A DNA stretch of 64,000 bases from Phascolomyces articulosus (lineage: Eukaryota > Mucoromycota > Mucoromycetes > Mucorales > Lichtheimiaceae): positions 496,001 through 560,000 of the forward strand of contig JAIXMP010000014.1 of the NCBI GenBank assembly GCA_025677815.1, read 5' to 3'. The notes under the pieces are model-generated. The model had not been told where the DNA came from. It did no database searches and was given only the letters and a program-made list of their open reading frames with translations. Shown piece after piece: positions 13,859 through 26,489 of the stretch; position 1 is the first letter of the stretch, and the number at the start of each line of letters is the position of its first letter. Both the position numbers and the translations under genes were made by a program.

Positions 13859-15463
13859 TTATTGCATAGACCTTTTTCTTTTTACAATGGATAGATTATG
13901 AATACAGTTCACGGCCTGTTTGCGGATTGTGAAAAGAAGTCCTTCTTTGGTGGTGTCTGTCATGGTATTTCCGTCCTTGATCTTTTTTCTATGCTTATCG
14001 ACTTGGACTTTTTGCTTTGCTCTTACACGCACTTCTTCAAGTAATTTCAACTCTTGACGCAATTTTACAAGTTCTTGTTCTCTGTGTTGAATTTCGCTTT
14101 TTGTTTGTGTGATATAAGTATTCAAAGTACCAATCCAAGGGATCACTCTAAAAAAAAACAATGATTTAAGGGATAATGAAAAATGAAGTTAGATTCAATG
14201 ATAAAGTTGATAAATATACCAATATATTTATTAACTTACTCTTCAATATCCGCGGGACAGTGAGGTATGTTATCGGTTAGATTTGATTGTTGCATTATTA
14301 CATCTTTTCCTTTTTCTTGAGAATTTTCACTGTCAGTAGATGGTGTTGACACACCAGCATGGATGTTCACTTGTTCTTCATTATCTAAAATGGAATACAC
14401 TGAGTCATGTTATAAATTAGGTTTTTTAAATTTGTTTTACGAGATTATACTACAGTATGAAGTATTAAATTACATACTATGGTGTCTTGATACAAGAGGA
14501 GTATCATCTATATTATATTATAATATCATATAAAGATGATATTTTTATTATGTCAGTTCATGATTATTATTATTATTTACAATACAGTCTTATATATGAC
14601 AGTACATAGATAAAAACCATTATAAACACCATTCCATCCTATTTTGTAACTATTTTGTTTAACTTACCCCTCAACTTTTCGAATATGATACTGGATGTGG
14701 ATGGAATAGTAGAATCGTCATTATAATAGGTAGACCATAATGTTTGATCTGATCTAAGAGTGATTGTTGATGATTGTCGCTTTTTACTTCTGATAAAAGT
14801 GGGTGATAATGGAGAAGTTGGTACTGATGGTGCTTGGGTTGTTGTGGACATTGTTTCTATATGTAAAAAAAAAAGTGAGACAAAGTTATAAAATATGTAA
14901 ATATAAACTATTCTTTTTGACATACTATGTAAATGAGACTCGTCTTTGTAAATTTTACCTTTTTCTTCCTCCATATCATCACCGTCGTCCTCAAGAATTG
15001 TTTGATGAACTACCGAAGCAGAAGGAGGATGGTGAGAAAATCGATAAACATTCGCTTTGGATCTACGTAATGATAGCGTTGAACGTTGCTGTCTACTAAT
15101 AGAAACTGGTGATTGAAGTGATATTACCGAAGGAGATCGTGGCAAGGAAGAGGATCGGTTACTAATAGGTAGCCTACTACTACTACTGGACGTGGTTGGT
15201 GATGGAGGAGGAGCCTTGGGTCCTTCGTCAAGAGATGACGACGACGACGATGATGATGATGGAGGTGATTTCTCCTCTTGCTTCATAGCAGATAGAATAG
15301 TATTTGTCTTTCTTTGAAACATGTCAAGAGTTGCTTTCCTATTGGGATGTTGTGATAATCGATCCATGCGTTCGATATCTTCATCATCATATCGGCCTTC
15401 GGATGGTGGATCTAATGAACAAATCGATTCTTGAATCAAAGACGTTCTTTTGTCTTGTTGCAT
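13859..15463 (-). CDS. Ser-rich protein with C-terminal coiled coil, unknown function
   Basis: Five exons give about 385 aa: 14959-15463, 14668-14856, 14478-14507, 14240-14384 and 13859-14147, with all phases consistent. Exon 3 is only 30 nt. The first half is disordered and Ser/Pro-rich, with a run of nine Ser and repeated SPSV/SPVS patches that look like phosphorylation sites. The last ~95 residues begin VIPWIGTLNTYI and continue into a charged heptad segment (TKSEIQHREQELVKLRQELK) predicted to be a coiled coil. There is no signal peptide or membrane helix. I do not recognise the family. A cytoplasmic or nuclear scaffold or regulator is possible, but this is not supported by a domain. Confidence 0.7.
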
Positions 15464-16875
15464 TATTATTATTATTATTATTGTATATTAAAAAATGAAA
15501 AAAGTAGTGGAAAGAAACAAAAACAAAAAGAGGATACGTAAGAAAAAATAAATAAATAGGAAGGGTTGAATATTGTATGCAACTTATAGGTTCAGGGGAA
15601 ACAGTAACGTTTTTTCTTTGCGAAATTTAACGTTTGTTCGGAAATTCGCCTTTTTTGGAAACATCAATAATGGCTGCTGCCATTGTTCATTCATTTTATT
15701 TATATTATTACTACTGGAACTATAAAAAAAACAGATATTTATTGGTAATTGTAACTATATATATTTTATCTCGCACATCTTGCTTATAACATTAATTTCA
15801 ATATACAATGGTAATATTTATAGAGAAAATAAATAGTGCCACAGTAAAAAAAAATAAGTCGTCGAATCATATTAACCTGTTCATTTTGATTATATATACA
15901 ACATAAATATAATATTACATACTCCTTTTAAAAATTGTTTGTTATTGGAAATGAAAAATAAAGGCTGATCATCATTATAATGTAGTAGCTAAACCCATTT
16001 AATTGAGTGACTAGGTGTATTTGCTACCATATAATAAGAAATACAGGATGGTGATGGTTAATATTCTCTACAAAATGTCTTATTAGAGCGAGAAAAGAAT
16101 AAATTAATTGATTACGTAGATACTCTTTATTAAACAAATACAATAAAGAAATGGAGCATTTCTATATACGTAAATGATATTAATAATATTTTGGAATCAT
16201 TTTTTACTGAAAAGAATCTATTCTTCTTGATAATTTTTCTTAGAGAGAGCTGATTTCATTATGTGTATATATCATACCTAATATTTTTTAAAAAACACAA
16301 TAATAGATGTAGTATAATACAACTTGAGAAGAAGGCGCTCACTTGTATAGTTGTTACCGGAATATGTTGAATAGCGTATAGCGCTGTTACTAATTTGATG
16401 ATGCTATAGTTATTGATGTCCTGCGTGCAAAGCTCTCCAGTCAACATTGACAATATATACTAAAAGAAGATGATTCAGATCTTTATAATGGTAATCGATT
16501 AGAATAATGCATGAATAATGTTTCTGAAGAAAACATCTTTTTATATAAAATAAAAATAGGATATCATATTTTTACATAAATAAACACAGTTGCACATTAT
16601 TTGTTATATGCTTTGTGTTTGTTTTAATTAATGCTCTACTGTTCAGATTAACGTATTTTAGTATAAAGAGAAATAACAAACTAGGTTATCCAGTTCAATC
16701 ATTTATATTAAATCAATGAGTCGTTATTTTTAAGGTATAAATGCAACTGCTATGTTCTGAAATCTCGTATAAGATTCTTTTAATACACAATAGTTTTATT
16801 AATTATATTGTAAATCTCACCCCTTCCACTCTCTACACTCTTAATGTATTCGTTCCTTTTTTTTTTTTTCTCTGA
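15464..16875. other. Gene-poor intergenic region
   Basis: About 1.4 kb of AT-rich sequence. Open frames here are short and have no recognisable protein features. The only structure seen is simple A/T tracts. Confidence 0.5.
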
Positions 16876-17130
16876 AGCGGATTGTGGATGCACACTTGGT
16901 TGATTTTATGTTTGCCAAGTCCCTCTCTATTCCTGCGAGTGAGCTAAAAAGTTCTACTTGGTTGGTTTCATATTTGCCATGTCCCCCTCTATTTCAAAGA
17001 TGTACATTTGGTCGATACGTATTTGCCATAGGCCTCTCGATACTTGCGATTTTCTTTCTGATAAGGATTGTGGATGCATACTAGTTCGACTTTGCGACTG
17101 CCATGTCCCTCTACGTCTACCTCCCATGAT
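16876..17130 (+). repeat. Degenerate four-copy repeat (~48-76 bp spacing)
   Basis: Four diverged copies share an ACTTGGTTG...TTTGCCAtGTCCCTCT core. They begin near 16894, 16956, 17004 and 17080. A longer framing block, ATTGTGGATGCA plus about ten preceding bases, occurs at 16881 and again at 17067. The copies look like an old tandem array degraded by point changes and indels. Origin unknown. Confidence 0.55.
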
Positions 17131-17869
17131 ATCGGAAAGGGAAACAACCATCTTAACATCTTCCTTCTTTTTTTTTTTTGGTAAGTGGATGGTGAGGAGA
17201 GTCACGACTTTGTTTGAGGGTGAGGAAAAGGGTTCGACGAAAGAAGCTGGGGGATTTTTATTAATTTTTATCATGTGAGGAACGAGTTAAACCAAGGACA
17301 ACGAAGGCCGATCTGAAACAGAGATTCATGGATTACAGACAACAAACGATACGATTCTAAGTCCAGGAACAAGAAACGCCCTGATCCAAGGCACAAAGGC
17401 AAGAAACGGTACGATCCGGAGCAGAATAATGTTTCATAGCAACAACGCGCCTAGTTGTTGGCTTTTTCTTTAATTGACAAATAGTTTTTCAAAATATCAT
17501 CAACGACAACATCCCGCCTGCTATCTTGTTCTCAAATGTAAAAATATTTATCATATTTATACAAAGCCGGACCTTTCTTTTTTATTATTTATTACTTATC
17601 AAATTAATAAAAAAAAAATGTATCAAACCAAAAATAACCCTTCTACAACTACCTATAAAGAAAAAAAGTTCCTTCTCAACTTCATAACGATATTCATGGC
17701 ATAATTGGTTCGAATATAGATAATGAATACGATTTCGTTTAAATTGAGAATGGTAGTACAATAAGAAAAACGGCTAATTCATTCAGTAAGCTATTTCGTC
17801 CTTTCTGGTTTTTTTTTGTGGCCACAGGTATATAGGTGCTTATTTTTGCAAAATAATATGATCTAAAGC
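17131..17869. other. Intergenic region, no recognised gene
   Basis: The sequence at 17270-17450 is relatively GC-rich for this window and contains near-repeats of an AAGAAACG/ACGATACGATC type, perhaps remnants of an old coding or repeat unit. Nothing is supportable as a gene. Confidence 0.4.
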
Positions 17870-18909
17870 CTTCTACGCTTAATATTTTGATATAGAAAAT
17901 TAGATATTAGGCTGATGATTCTTTTATGTGACTGGGGGGTTACATATCATTGGGACACATTGAGCCAGTATAGATTTATATTTGATTCATAGAAAAGTGT
18001 ACAGGCTTTTTTTCTCGAAAATACGTATTACCTATACATGTCTGTTTATTTATTTATTATATAAAACATAAATATATTATCTAATACAAACCCTGCTGGG
18101 GTTACAGACGATCTGGACGTATCAGAAGCTCAGTATCGCTGGTGCTTACTCTCGACTTTTATTGCATTCCTCCTCTTTAGTGTATCAATTACCAATATTG
18201 TTCTTAGAAAATCTCGTGCATCATGGATGATTAGTTTGCTTGCCGTGCGAGTATGGCTATATTTTAGTGATATTGTACACTATAATATGGATAAACAATG
18301 TATTCTAATAATATATATATGAATTGAAACTTGGGGAGGGATTACAATGATGACAGCCGTCGTTAAAAATTTCACTAGGTTAATGTCAAATTGTCATAGG
18401 AAGTTGTTCTTCAGGTTCGTTCTATATGACACTATAGTAATCTATCAAGAGAAAATAATACAGACGCTAGTAATTTTTTGACAACAAAATTTATATATTG
18501 TATCCATTTATTATAGCAAATGACCCAATTCAGACATACTAGTTCTTCATTTTTATGAAATAGGAACAGTGAAAAATAAATATTCTTTTTATTGCTTTTA
18601 TGTATATATGAAAATGGATAGTAACCTTCGTACCTGTACGGAATGCGCGAGCATCTGAATGTTTTTTCTTGATTAACTCGAGGGGCTGCCGCTATTTCCA
18701 TCTTTATCAAAGGTTTGTCGGTGGGAAATACCATTATAGGCCAGTATTACTTTGATCCATCCAAGTATCCAACGCGATATACCATTGCACTATACTACAT
18801 TTGTCATTTTGAGTAACGTTTTGCAAAAAAACAAGATTATCAGGTTACTAAATATGGTGGAAAAGGGCTTGTTGGTGATCGACATCCTGATTATCGTTAC
18901 AGTTTATAA
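17870..18909 (+). pseudogene. Eroded, internally deleted MFS permease (ACS/allantoate-permease type)
   Basis: This is a decayed copy of the intact permease at 19917-22608. Recognisable in order are the second exon (about 17887-17960), the third exon (18104-18245; DLDVSEAQYRWCL and VLRKSRAS are still readable), the fourth exon (18329-18420; VVKNFT), and part of intron 4 (around 18480-18600). The last exon follows (18680-18780; YFDPSKYPTRYTIAL), then the C-terminal tail (18841-18909; GDRHPDYRYSL and stop). Exons 5-8, which encode the middle transmembrane helices, are missing, and frames are broken between blocks. It cannot make a functional transporter. The very well kept tail suggests the duplication is not ancient or that gene conversion occurred. 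Confidence 0.85.
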
Positions 18910-19916
18910 TAATTTAATAACATTCATAATATTTTTTATTGCATATCGCTCATGTTTTTATTTATCCTATTAGTTATATGTAATAAATAGTTTGCGGCTG
19001 TATAATCTACTACACAGAAAATACATAATTGTAATCGATAACATCTTTAATATCGAATCGGTAAAATACTGTAAAGTATCTCTATATTTGCAACAATGGG
19101 CGAATGTCTTCTCTTATTACGATTCATGTTCCACGTTGTAATAAAGCATTGATATAATTGGTCCATTGTAATTCAACGTATAGATAAAGTACTAGTCTTA
19201 TATCTGTCATGATTTTCCGAAACTTGCGTATATAAACGAAAATTTGTGATAAGTCTGTTTCAATATTAGCAAAAATTAGCGCCATATGTTTACGAATATG
19301 ATCATAAACTGTGGGGTTCATAAAGTGATACAACCATTGCAACATATTTTAAGTTTGTTTTCAATGATATGTACATACAGTCACCATCATGTGATGCACT
19401 GTACGTAAATATTCTTTAGAGGTTGAAGAGTGCTATCTCCAAATTCATTTTGCGCCACATACGTTTTAGCGTTGCACGACTAGATCAGGTTTTATTATAC
19501 AAATATGCACAGATTCTTCGTCAAATAGAAAAGACAAAAACATCAAGTGAAAGCGCCATATCCAAAAAAGAATGTTTTATCTGAATCATTCATATAAGAG
19601 ATAAAGAAGTGAAAATAGCCCCAAGATGAAACTTATCTTTGATCACTTTTTATGAGTTATCTTATTCTTGATCCCACGATACGATTATAAAAGTTTATAT
19701 TTTCAAGTGTCTTATGACTCCATGGTTTTTATTATCACTATTCTTAATATTTGTTACCACTCGAAATGTAAGCGTGATCACATAATTGAAAATGGAAAAT
19801 CTTACGGGTATTACGACGTGATCAAAACATTGCCCTTCATCATCTAGTTCTGAAACGTTTTTCTCTTGACGAGATATAAAAGGCATCGTGTTTTTATATT
19901 TTACTTGCCATAAAAA
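18910..19916. other. Intergenic region upstream of intact permease
   Basis: About 1 kb. A minus-strand open frame at 19124-19345 (73 aa; includes VYDHIRKHMALIFANIETDL) has no family I recognise and no splice context. It is listed as unexplained sequence, not as a gene. Confidence 0.4.
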
Positions 19917-22608
19917 ATGGATCCTATTAAAGATAACCCTCCTTCCACCATTGAAGAAAAAAAAGATGTTTCTCATCAACTTCCTGTCGATGTTTATGGT
20001 GTAACGGGTTCAAAAGCAGCTGAAAAAGATGATGACATTGACGATTCATCCATCCAGGAAGACGAAAAACAACTTGTTCGGTATAAACAAGATAATTTAT
20101 ATTATTCATGCTGATACCCTTCTAATTTGATCCAACGATTTAAACTAATAAATGGTACATCTTTACTATTATAGAAAACTAGATATCCGAATAATGATTC
20201 TTTTATGTTTTTGTGAAGGTGTATCTCGTTGGGATGGGTAAAGTATAAAATTATTTAATTTATGCTTCTTATACGAATTGAAGTTTCGCGACAGTGTTAT
20301 TCATTTTTTTATTGTAAAAGTTCAAACGCCTTACCAAGTGCAAAACTAATGGGTATTATGGAAGATCTGAACGTATCTGAGGCTCAGTATCGTTGGTGCT
20401 TAACAGGTCCATTTTTGGCGTTTTTGATCTTGAGCGTACCAATAAATCTTGTTCTTCGAAAATCACGCGCTTCATTATTGCTTGGTACCCTTGTAACGTG
20501 AGTATAATAATAACAGTAATGCGTTAAAAAAACAAAAAATGGATCATGAAGTATTCTTTTAAATTACGTTGTTATTTACTAACAGCATCAAATTATATAC
20601 TTGAACGTTTTATCCAATAGAGTTTGGGGTGCCATCGCATTGATAACGCCTGCTGTTAAAAATTTCGTTGGGTTACTGATAACCCAAATCATTACAGGTG
20701 CTTGTGCTGCAGGTGTGTCATATTTGCATTACTATTCAATTCTATAATGAATTAAAGAATACATGTACTATCCATTGTATAATCTTGTGGTATTAAAACT
20801 GATTCTCACACTACGTAAAACATACCGTAATAGCGAATGATCCAGTTCAAGTGTAATACATATAGCTTGTTTATAAAATGCTAACTGATGAGAAGGATGG
20901 ATTATGAAATGCAAACAAAACATATCAGAAGAAGAGCGCATTATGTTTAATACTTGTCTATTTTTTTCAGGTACTATGCAACACTTTGGTATAGACGATA
21001 CGAAACTGCTCAACGGCTTGGTTGGTTCTCAATTGGTGGTGGCATTGCTTCAAGTGTGAGAGGTCTTATACTCTATGCAGCAACCCAAATTCCAAATACC
21101 ACAACAATCAAGACATGGCAATGGTTTGTAAAAAGTGTTTTGGGAAAGATGCGCATATTCTGGATGCTATTTAATTATTAAAACATAAAAGTTTCTATTA
21201 TCTTTTATATATTATAAACATTGTACGACATACACCGTTCCTATATGGATATATTAATATTTAATATCTTTCTTTGATTATGCAAAAAAAGGATGTTTAT
21301 TATACTAGGCTTACCTAGTTTCATCTGTGGTGTTTTATGCATTCTCATATTGCCAGATAAGCCGGAAACTGCGAAATTTATAAACAACGAAGAAAAAGAA
21401 TTGGCCATTAACCGATTGTCAAAAGGTAAAGGAAACCATATGAACTTCATCGACATTCTATTAATGCTTAATGTATTGATGAAATATAAAATTAACTATT
21501 GTGTTATTACTAAACTATATTATATATAATTGAAACGTTAAAAATAATAGAGCAAGCATATACAGCAAGTCAATATTCATGGTCATGGAAGCAAGTTATT
21601 AGTGTTTTGTTGGATTGGAAACTTTATTGTTTTACATTATTATTTTTGACAGACAATATCGTTGCAGGCGGTACTAGGCTCAATCTTCCGTCCATTATTG
21701 ATGGTATGGGGTATTGGACTGAACAGCAATCGGTAGCTCTTGCAGTACCACCATATGCACTCGGTTGTATTATGATATATCCTGTCAGTTGGTTGTCAGG
21801 TAACTTTACAATAAAAAGTACACGTCATATCATTTTCCAGATCATTCGTTCCTGCTACTTGTTCTATATGAAAGCTGCAATGACTGTATATGCGGATTTA
21901 CGTATGGATATAGTAGTATTATATTACAGGGAACAATTCAATAATAGTGGCATACTTGATTTAGCTTATGTAAAAAAAGAAGCAGCTAACAATTATTCAT
22001 TTATATACTTTTATTAGACAAATTTAAACAACGGGTATATTTTATGGTTGTGGTATACTTGATCACTGCCGCTTCTATACTCCTTCTTATGTTTGTTCCA
22101 GAAGAAATTGTTGGTTTGCGTTACTTTGCTGTTTGTGCTTTTAGAGCACTGACTGTGGGTATATGAACACGTTTTATTTGTTTACCTTGTAAACAAATGA
22201 TTTATTTAAATGATACCAACTATTCACACTTTTTATCTTTATACGCAAAAAAAAACAAAGTTACTTTTTTCACCTATTCGGAATTCCTGGGCATCGGGTG
22301 CCTTTTCTGGATTGACTCGACGAGCAGTTGCTCTCGCTATCTTTTTTATGGGCTCGGCAGCTGGCAATGCAATCGCAGGTCAAGCTTATTTTGATCCACC
22401 CAATTATCGAATGGGATACACTGTTGCTCTCTGTTCCCTTGCTGTAAGTATTTTGTTGTCATTGTCGCTTCGAGTGGTATTTTCTCGTGAGAATAAAAGA
22501 CGGAACCAAATCATGCAAGATCATCGAAAACGAGAACATCAGATTACCAAATATGGTGGCCCAGATCTTGTTGGTGATCGACATCCTGATTATCGTTATA
22601 GCTTGTAA
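19917..22608 (+). CDS. MFS transporter, anion:cation symporter (Dal5/Tna1-like) family
   Basis: The best model has nine exons and about 506 aa: 19917-20080, 20175-20237, 20321-20497, 20621-20716, 20971-21123, 21292-21425, 21551-21799, 22018-22154 and 22261-22608. Family marks include RKLDIRIM at helix 1, LNVSEAQYRWCLTGPF, VKNFVGLL, VYYATLWYRRYETAQRL, FIILGLPSFICGVLCILILPDKPETAKF, NSWASGAFSGLTRRAVALAI and the HPDYRYSL tail. The family imports small carboxylates or amides (allantoate, nicotinate, biotin-like compounds) with H+ at the plasma membrane. Substrate is not predictable here. Two donor sites are weak: GTCATA after exon 4 and GTTTGT after exon 5. The exon 8 end could be 22154 or 22158. 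The Gly-rich DRxGRR loop typical of other MFS families is absent, as is normal for ACS members. Confidence 0.85.
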
Positions 22609-23116
22609 TTTTTATTAGTTAATTTATTTATGCGAATGTGCCTGGGTATTTTCTGCGTATTTGTCCTATCATTTTTGTTTGTTTGTATGTTTGTTTGCTT
22701 GATGCAATGGACTAAATAAATAAAATATATCGTATATCATACTAATATTAAAAAAAGCAAGTCCAAGTTTTGGTTTTTAAATATAATAATAATAAAAAGA
22801 TATGAACCATAAAGTGAAAAAAGTTTATTAAAACATGAGATATAAAACGGGGAGTAAGAAATGTTGGAGATATAAAATGAATAAAAAAGGGAAGACTGTG
22901 AAGGAATAAAAAAAAAAAAGATGAATTTATGAAATTGTAAGTGAGTTGATTGTGAGGTTTTGTGAGTGACTGATGGATGGATGGAGTATGTTGTAATAAA
23001 AGCAATCGGAGAGAGAGATAGAGAGAAGGAATAAAATGAATTGAATATGAAGAATCGAAAGATGTTTGGTTTTATGTAAATTATACGGTGTGTGAGGTGT
23101 AATAAGTTTTTGATAT
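22609..23116. other. Convergent 3' intergenic region
   Basis: Spacer between the permease and the Hook gene. It carries GTTTGTTTGTATG-type runs and A-rich tracts only. Confidence 0.5.
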
Positions 23117-26100
23117 TTATCGACGTTTGAGTTGATTATCCAGTACACCACGTTGTTGTCCAAGCCAAGAATTGGCATAGGGTGCTACTTTTGAATTGAC
23201 CAGTTGTTTTTGTGTACGTCGAGCGACATCATACCATGCTGAAATAATCAATTGTTGTTCACGACGTGTTTGCAATCGTACTTCATGGAGCTGCTTTCTG
23301 AGTTTCTCATTCTCTTCATCTCGAAGGCGAACTTCTGTTTGCAAAGCAGCAATGGCCTCATTATGATCTCCATCCACAGCACCCAAGTTACCACTCTTCA
23401 TATCCTTAATCATCTTGTCTTGCTGCACGATAAAGTCCTTGGCATTTCTATACTTGGTCTTTAATTCACGCATTTGTTCTTGTAAATGAATGGCTTGGGC
23501 TTGTAATTGCGCGTTTTGTTTTTTGATGGGCTCGTCGTCCTTGGCTTCAAAGGCAGCAAGAGAAGCCTTCATTTCACTATTGAGACGTTCTTTTTCCAAA
23601 AGCAAATCTTTTTGTTCAATGCTTTGGCTTTGCAAGTAATCCTTTTCGAGCAACAATTTGTTGATGTCTTGCAATTGTTTCTTGGTTTGTTCTTCCAATT
23701 GTTGCATACGTTCAGAGACTTGCTTGAATTCTTCAGCATTGTCACCAAAGGCAAATTTGCCTTCGGCAATCTTGGCTTCGAGTTTGGCGTTTTCTTCGCG
23801 TAAGCCCTTGGATTCCTTTTCCAAGTCGATGATGTGGAGACGAAGAGATAGGGTGAATTTTGATTGATCCATCAATGCATCAGGTACATTTTCACGAATA
23901 CGGGCCATGTCGCTTTGAAGAATATCACGCTCTTGTGAAACATCCAAATAATTCTATTCATCATCCATGTTGGCGTTAATGTTATCTGTTGTTTCTTAAG
24001 TTTTTTTTTTATTATTCTATCCAAAAATGAATATTTTGTAGTAGTCAATTTACCTTTTCAAATTGGCCCTTGAGACGGTTAGCGTCATCCAACAAGTGCT
24101 TTAATACAAGTTCACGTTGATCACGACCAGATGCACTTTCTTCTTGCAAGGATTTGAGTTGACGTTCAAGGCGACGTTTGGAAAGTTTCCTAAAAAAATA
24201 TTGTTTTTATATATCAGAAAACAAGAGAATGAGATATAATTTAATCAAAAGAAAGAAAATAGAAACTTACAATTCCGTGACATTAGATTCCTTGAGAGAT
24301 TCTTCTAATGAATCATTGAATCCACCTTCATCAAGATCCATGTCATCGGGATCACCACCACCTTCACCCCGAGTCAAGGTAGGATCCACAGTACCTTTTT
24401 TCATGATAAAAAAAGTTAATCAAATACGTCGGTCACTTTTTTTTGTCCAAACCTTTTCCCTCCCATATTTATCCATTTCTGCATAATTTATCTCTCACAT
24501 AAACACAATAAAAAACTTCATCACAGAAACTAAAAGGAATGGGACTTACCACCAAGTTGTACTTCTTGCAAGTTATCTTCAAGGACTTGGATACGATCAT
24601 TATCACGAACACGATCTGCTTCAAGAATTTCGACTTTTTTGCTCATATGCTGTAATTCATATTCCATCTTGTTCTTATCACGAATCAAGGTTTTGTTGGC
24701 AGTTTCAAGATTGGCGACTTGCTCTTTATATGAATCCATCAAAGTTTTGAAGGCGAGTACTTTACGATATTCTTCTTCAATATGAGTATTGCGTTCCATC
24801 AATGTATGGTTTTGTTCTTCCATAGCCTTGATTTGACGTCGGAAATCCGCACTTTCTTCTAACTTTTTCTTGTATTTTTCAATGACATTTTCAGCTTTTT
24901 GGAGTTTTTCAGCGGCGTGGCGATATTCGTCAAGTTGATCATTTAATCTAGCAGCTTGTTCAGCTCGCTTGGCAAGATCTTCTCCCTATCCATTTTTTAT
25001 TATTTCAGTATACATTTTTTGTGGCCTTCTGTGTTGTATAAATGTAAAATGTAAGTTTACCTTGCGAGTCAAATCTTCAATTGTCATGGTTTGTTGCTCA
25101 AGTAACATTTCTACTTCCTGACGACGATCTTCGCTTCGTTGACTATAAATGGGAAAAAATAGGTTAGTTAGTAAATTCTAATTAGGGGGAACTGAGAAAC
25201 CGTGTACGTGTATGCATTAATAAAATAAGTATAAAAAAAGTAACACATTACAGATCTTGTTTCAAATGTTCGATTTCAGTACGCATGACGAAATCCGCAC
25301 GACCTGTTTCATTGGCTTGTTCAACTGCTTTATCCATATCACGTAATCGAAGTTGTAAATCCTCTTTTTCGCTTTCAAGTTCATCCTATTTTTATTATTA
25401 TTATTTCGTATTAATAATACATCATTTTTAGGTAAAGAAGGAGGGATGATCATACGGAATCCAAGATGTAAAACAAAAACTCACATAGCGATAACGAAGT
25501 TGAGCATGTTCTTCAATAAGGTGTTTATGTTGCATTTCTAAATCTTGCTTTTCTTCAATGATTCTAGTAAGTTCAGCAGGATTACGAAACATGACATCTC
25601 TAGATATTTAAAAAAGCACCAAGGTTTAATATGCATATTATTTCTATTTTTTTTTTTTGAAAAAAAAATATTCATAATAACAGTAATCACTTACTCTCCA
25701 TAAGATGAAGTAGGTCTAGAACGGCCGCCCCCAGTAGTTGTTGCTGCTGAAGTAGTAGCGCCACCCATAGGAGTGCCACCAAAACCACCAGGAGCACCCA
25801 TTGGAGAAGGGTCTTGATCTGTGTTCGCACCTGAAATTGTTTTCATAACATCTTCAATACTCAACATCAAAGCATGTTGAGCAGTTTGTGACAAGTGTTG
25901 AATTTTGGCAATATAGATTTGATTCTTATTGCACATGACAGCAATACAAATAACAAGTTGACATAATTTGATCGTTTCTTTCATATCGGCATCTTTTGCA
26001 ATAGCATTGAGGTTGATGGAAGGTAAGTTGTCACTATCACGATCGAGTACTTCTTCGTAATATCGGGAGACGAGTTTGTGTAGCTTTTTTAAATTGTTAA

Positions 26101-26489
26101 TTTTCAATACCCAGTTATCGCCCACGTCTGCGGACCGAATTAGTTTAAACCATTTAGGATCACTATTTTTATTTATAAACGGGAATACGTATCAGTTAAC
26201 TCATGTAGCCTAGGTACCTAGTAGTAAAATAGTAATAAAGACATTCTTATTTACATATCGGCCAGAACTTCGAATAATATAATACCGTCCGATAAATCGG
26301 TTATTTGTGAACATTGATGTGAAATATGTTCAAACGAATTAATCTAGGAACAGAGTGTCAAAAAGATTGAACAGGTTACTATGGAATGCGTTTTTCTACT
26401 TTCTCTACTTATTAATATTAATAATATTAATTAAAAAAATGACAAACCCAATCAACATAAGCTTCGGCATCGGCTTTTGACGGCATCAT
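23117..26489 (-). CDS. Hook-family dynein/cargo adaptor
   Basis: Ten exons encode about 820 aa: 26448-26489, 26255-26343, 25695-26162, 25485-25599, 25252-25385, 25061-25142, 24550-24985, 24271-24394, 24054-24189 and 23117-23953. The N-terminal ~170 residues are the Hook calponin-homology-like domain (INSFEHISHQCSQITDLSDG, ILFEVLADIDPKWF, NWVLKINNLKKLHKLV). A Gly/Ser/Thr linker follows, then about 550 residues of coiled coil, and the family's C-terminal signature EQQLIISAWYDVARR. In filamentous fungi Hook links early endosomes to dynein-dynactin for long-range microtubule transport. The first intron uses the unusual donor GTTTGT, and two ATGs in tandem (26489, 26486) could start translation. 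The C-terminal cargo (FTS/FHIP) binding part is complete. Confidence 0.93.

Noticed and set aside
16954..17278. Overlapping 106-aa frames on both strands
   Set aside because: They simply traverse the degenerate repeat. The two frames mirror each other and neither shows protein features.
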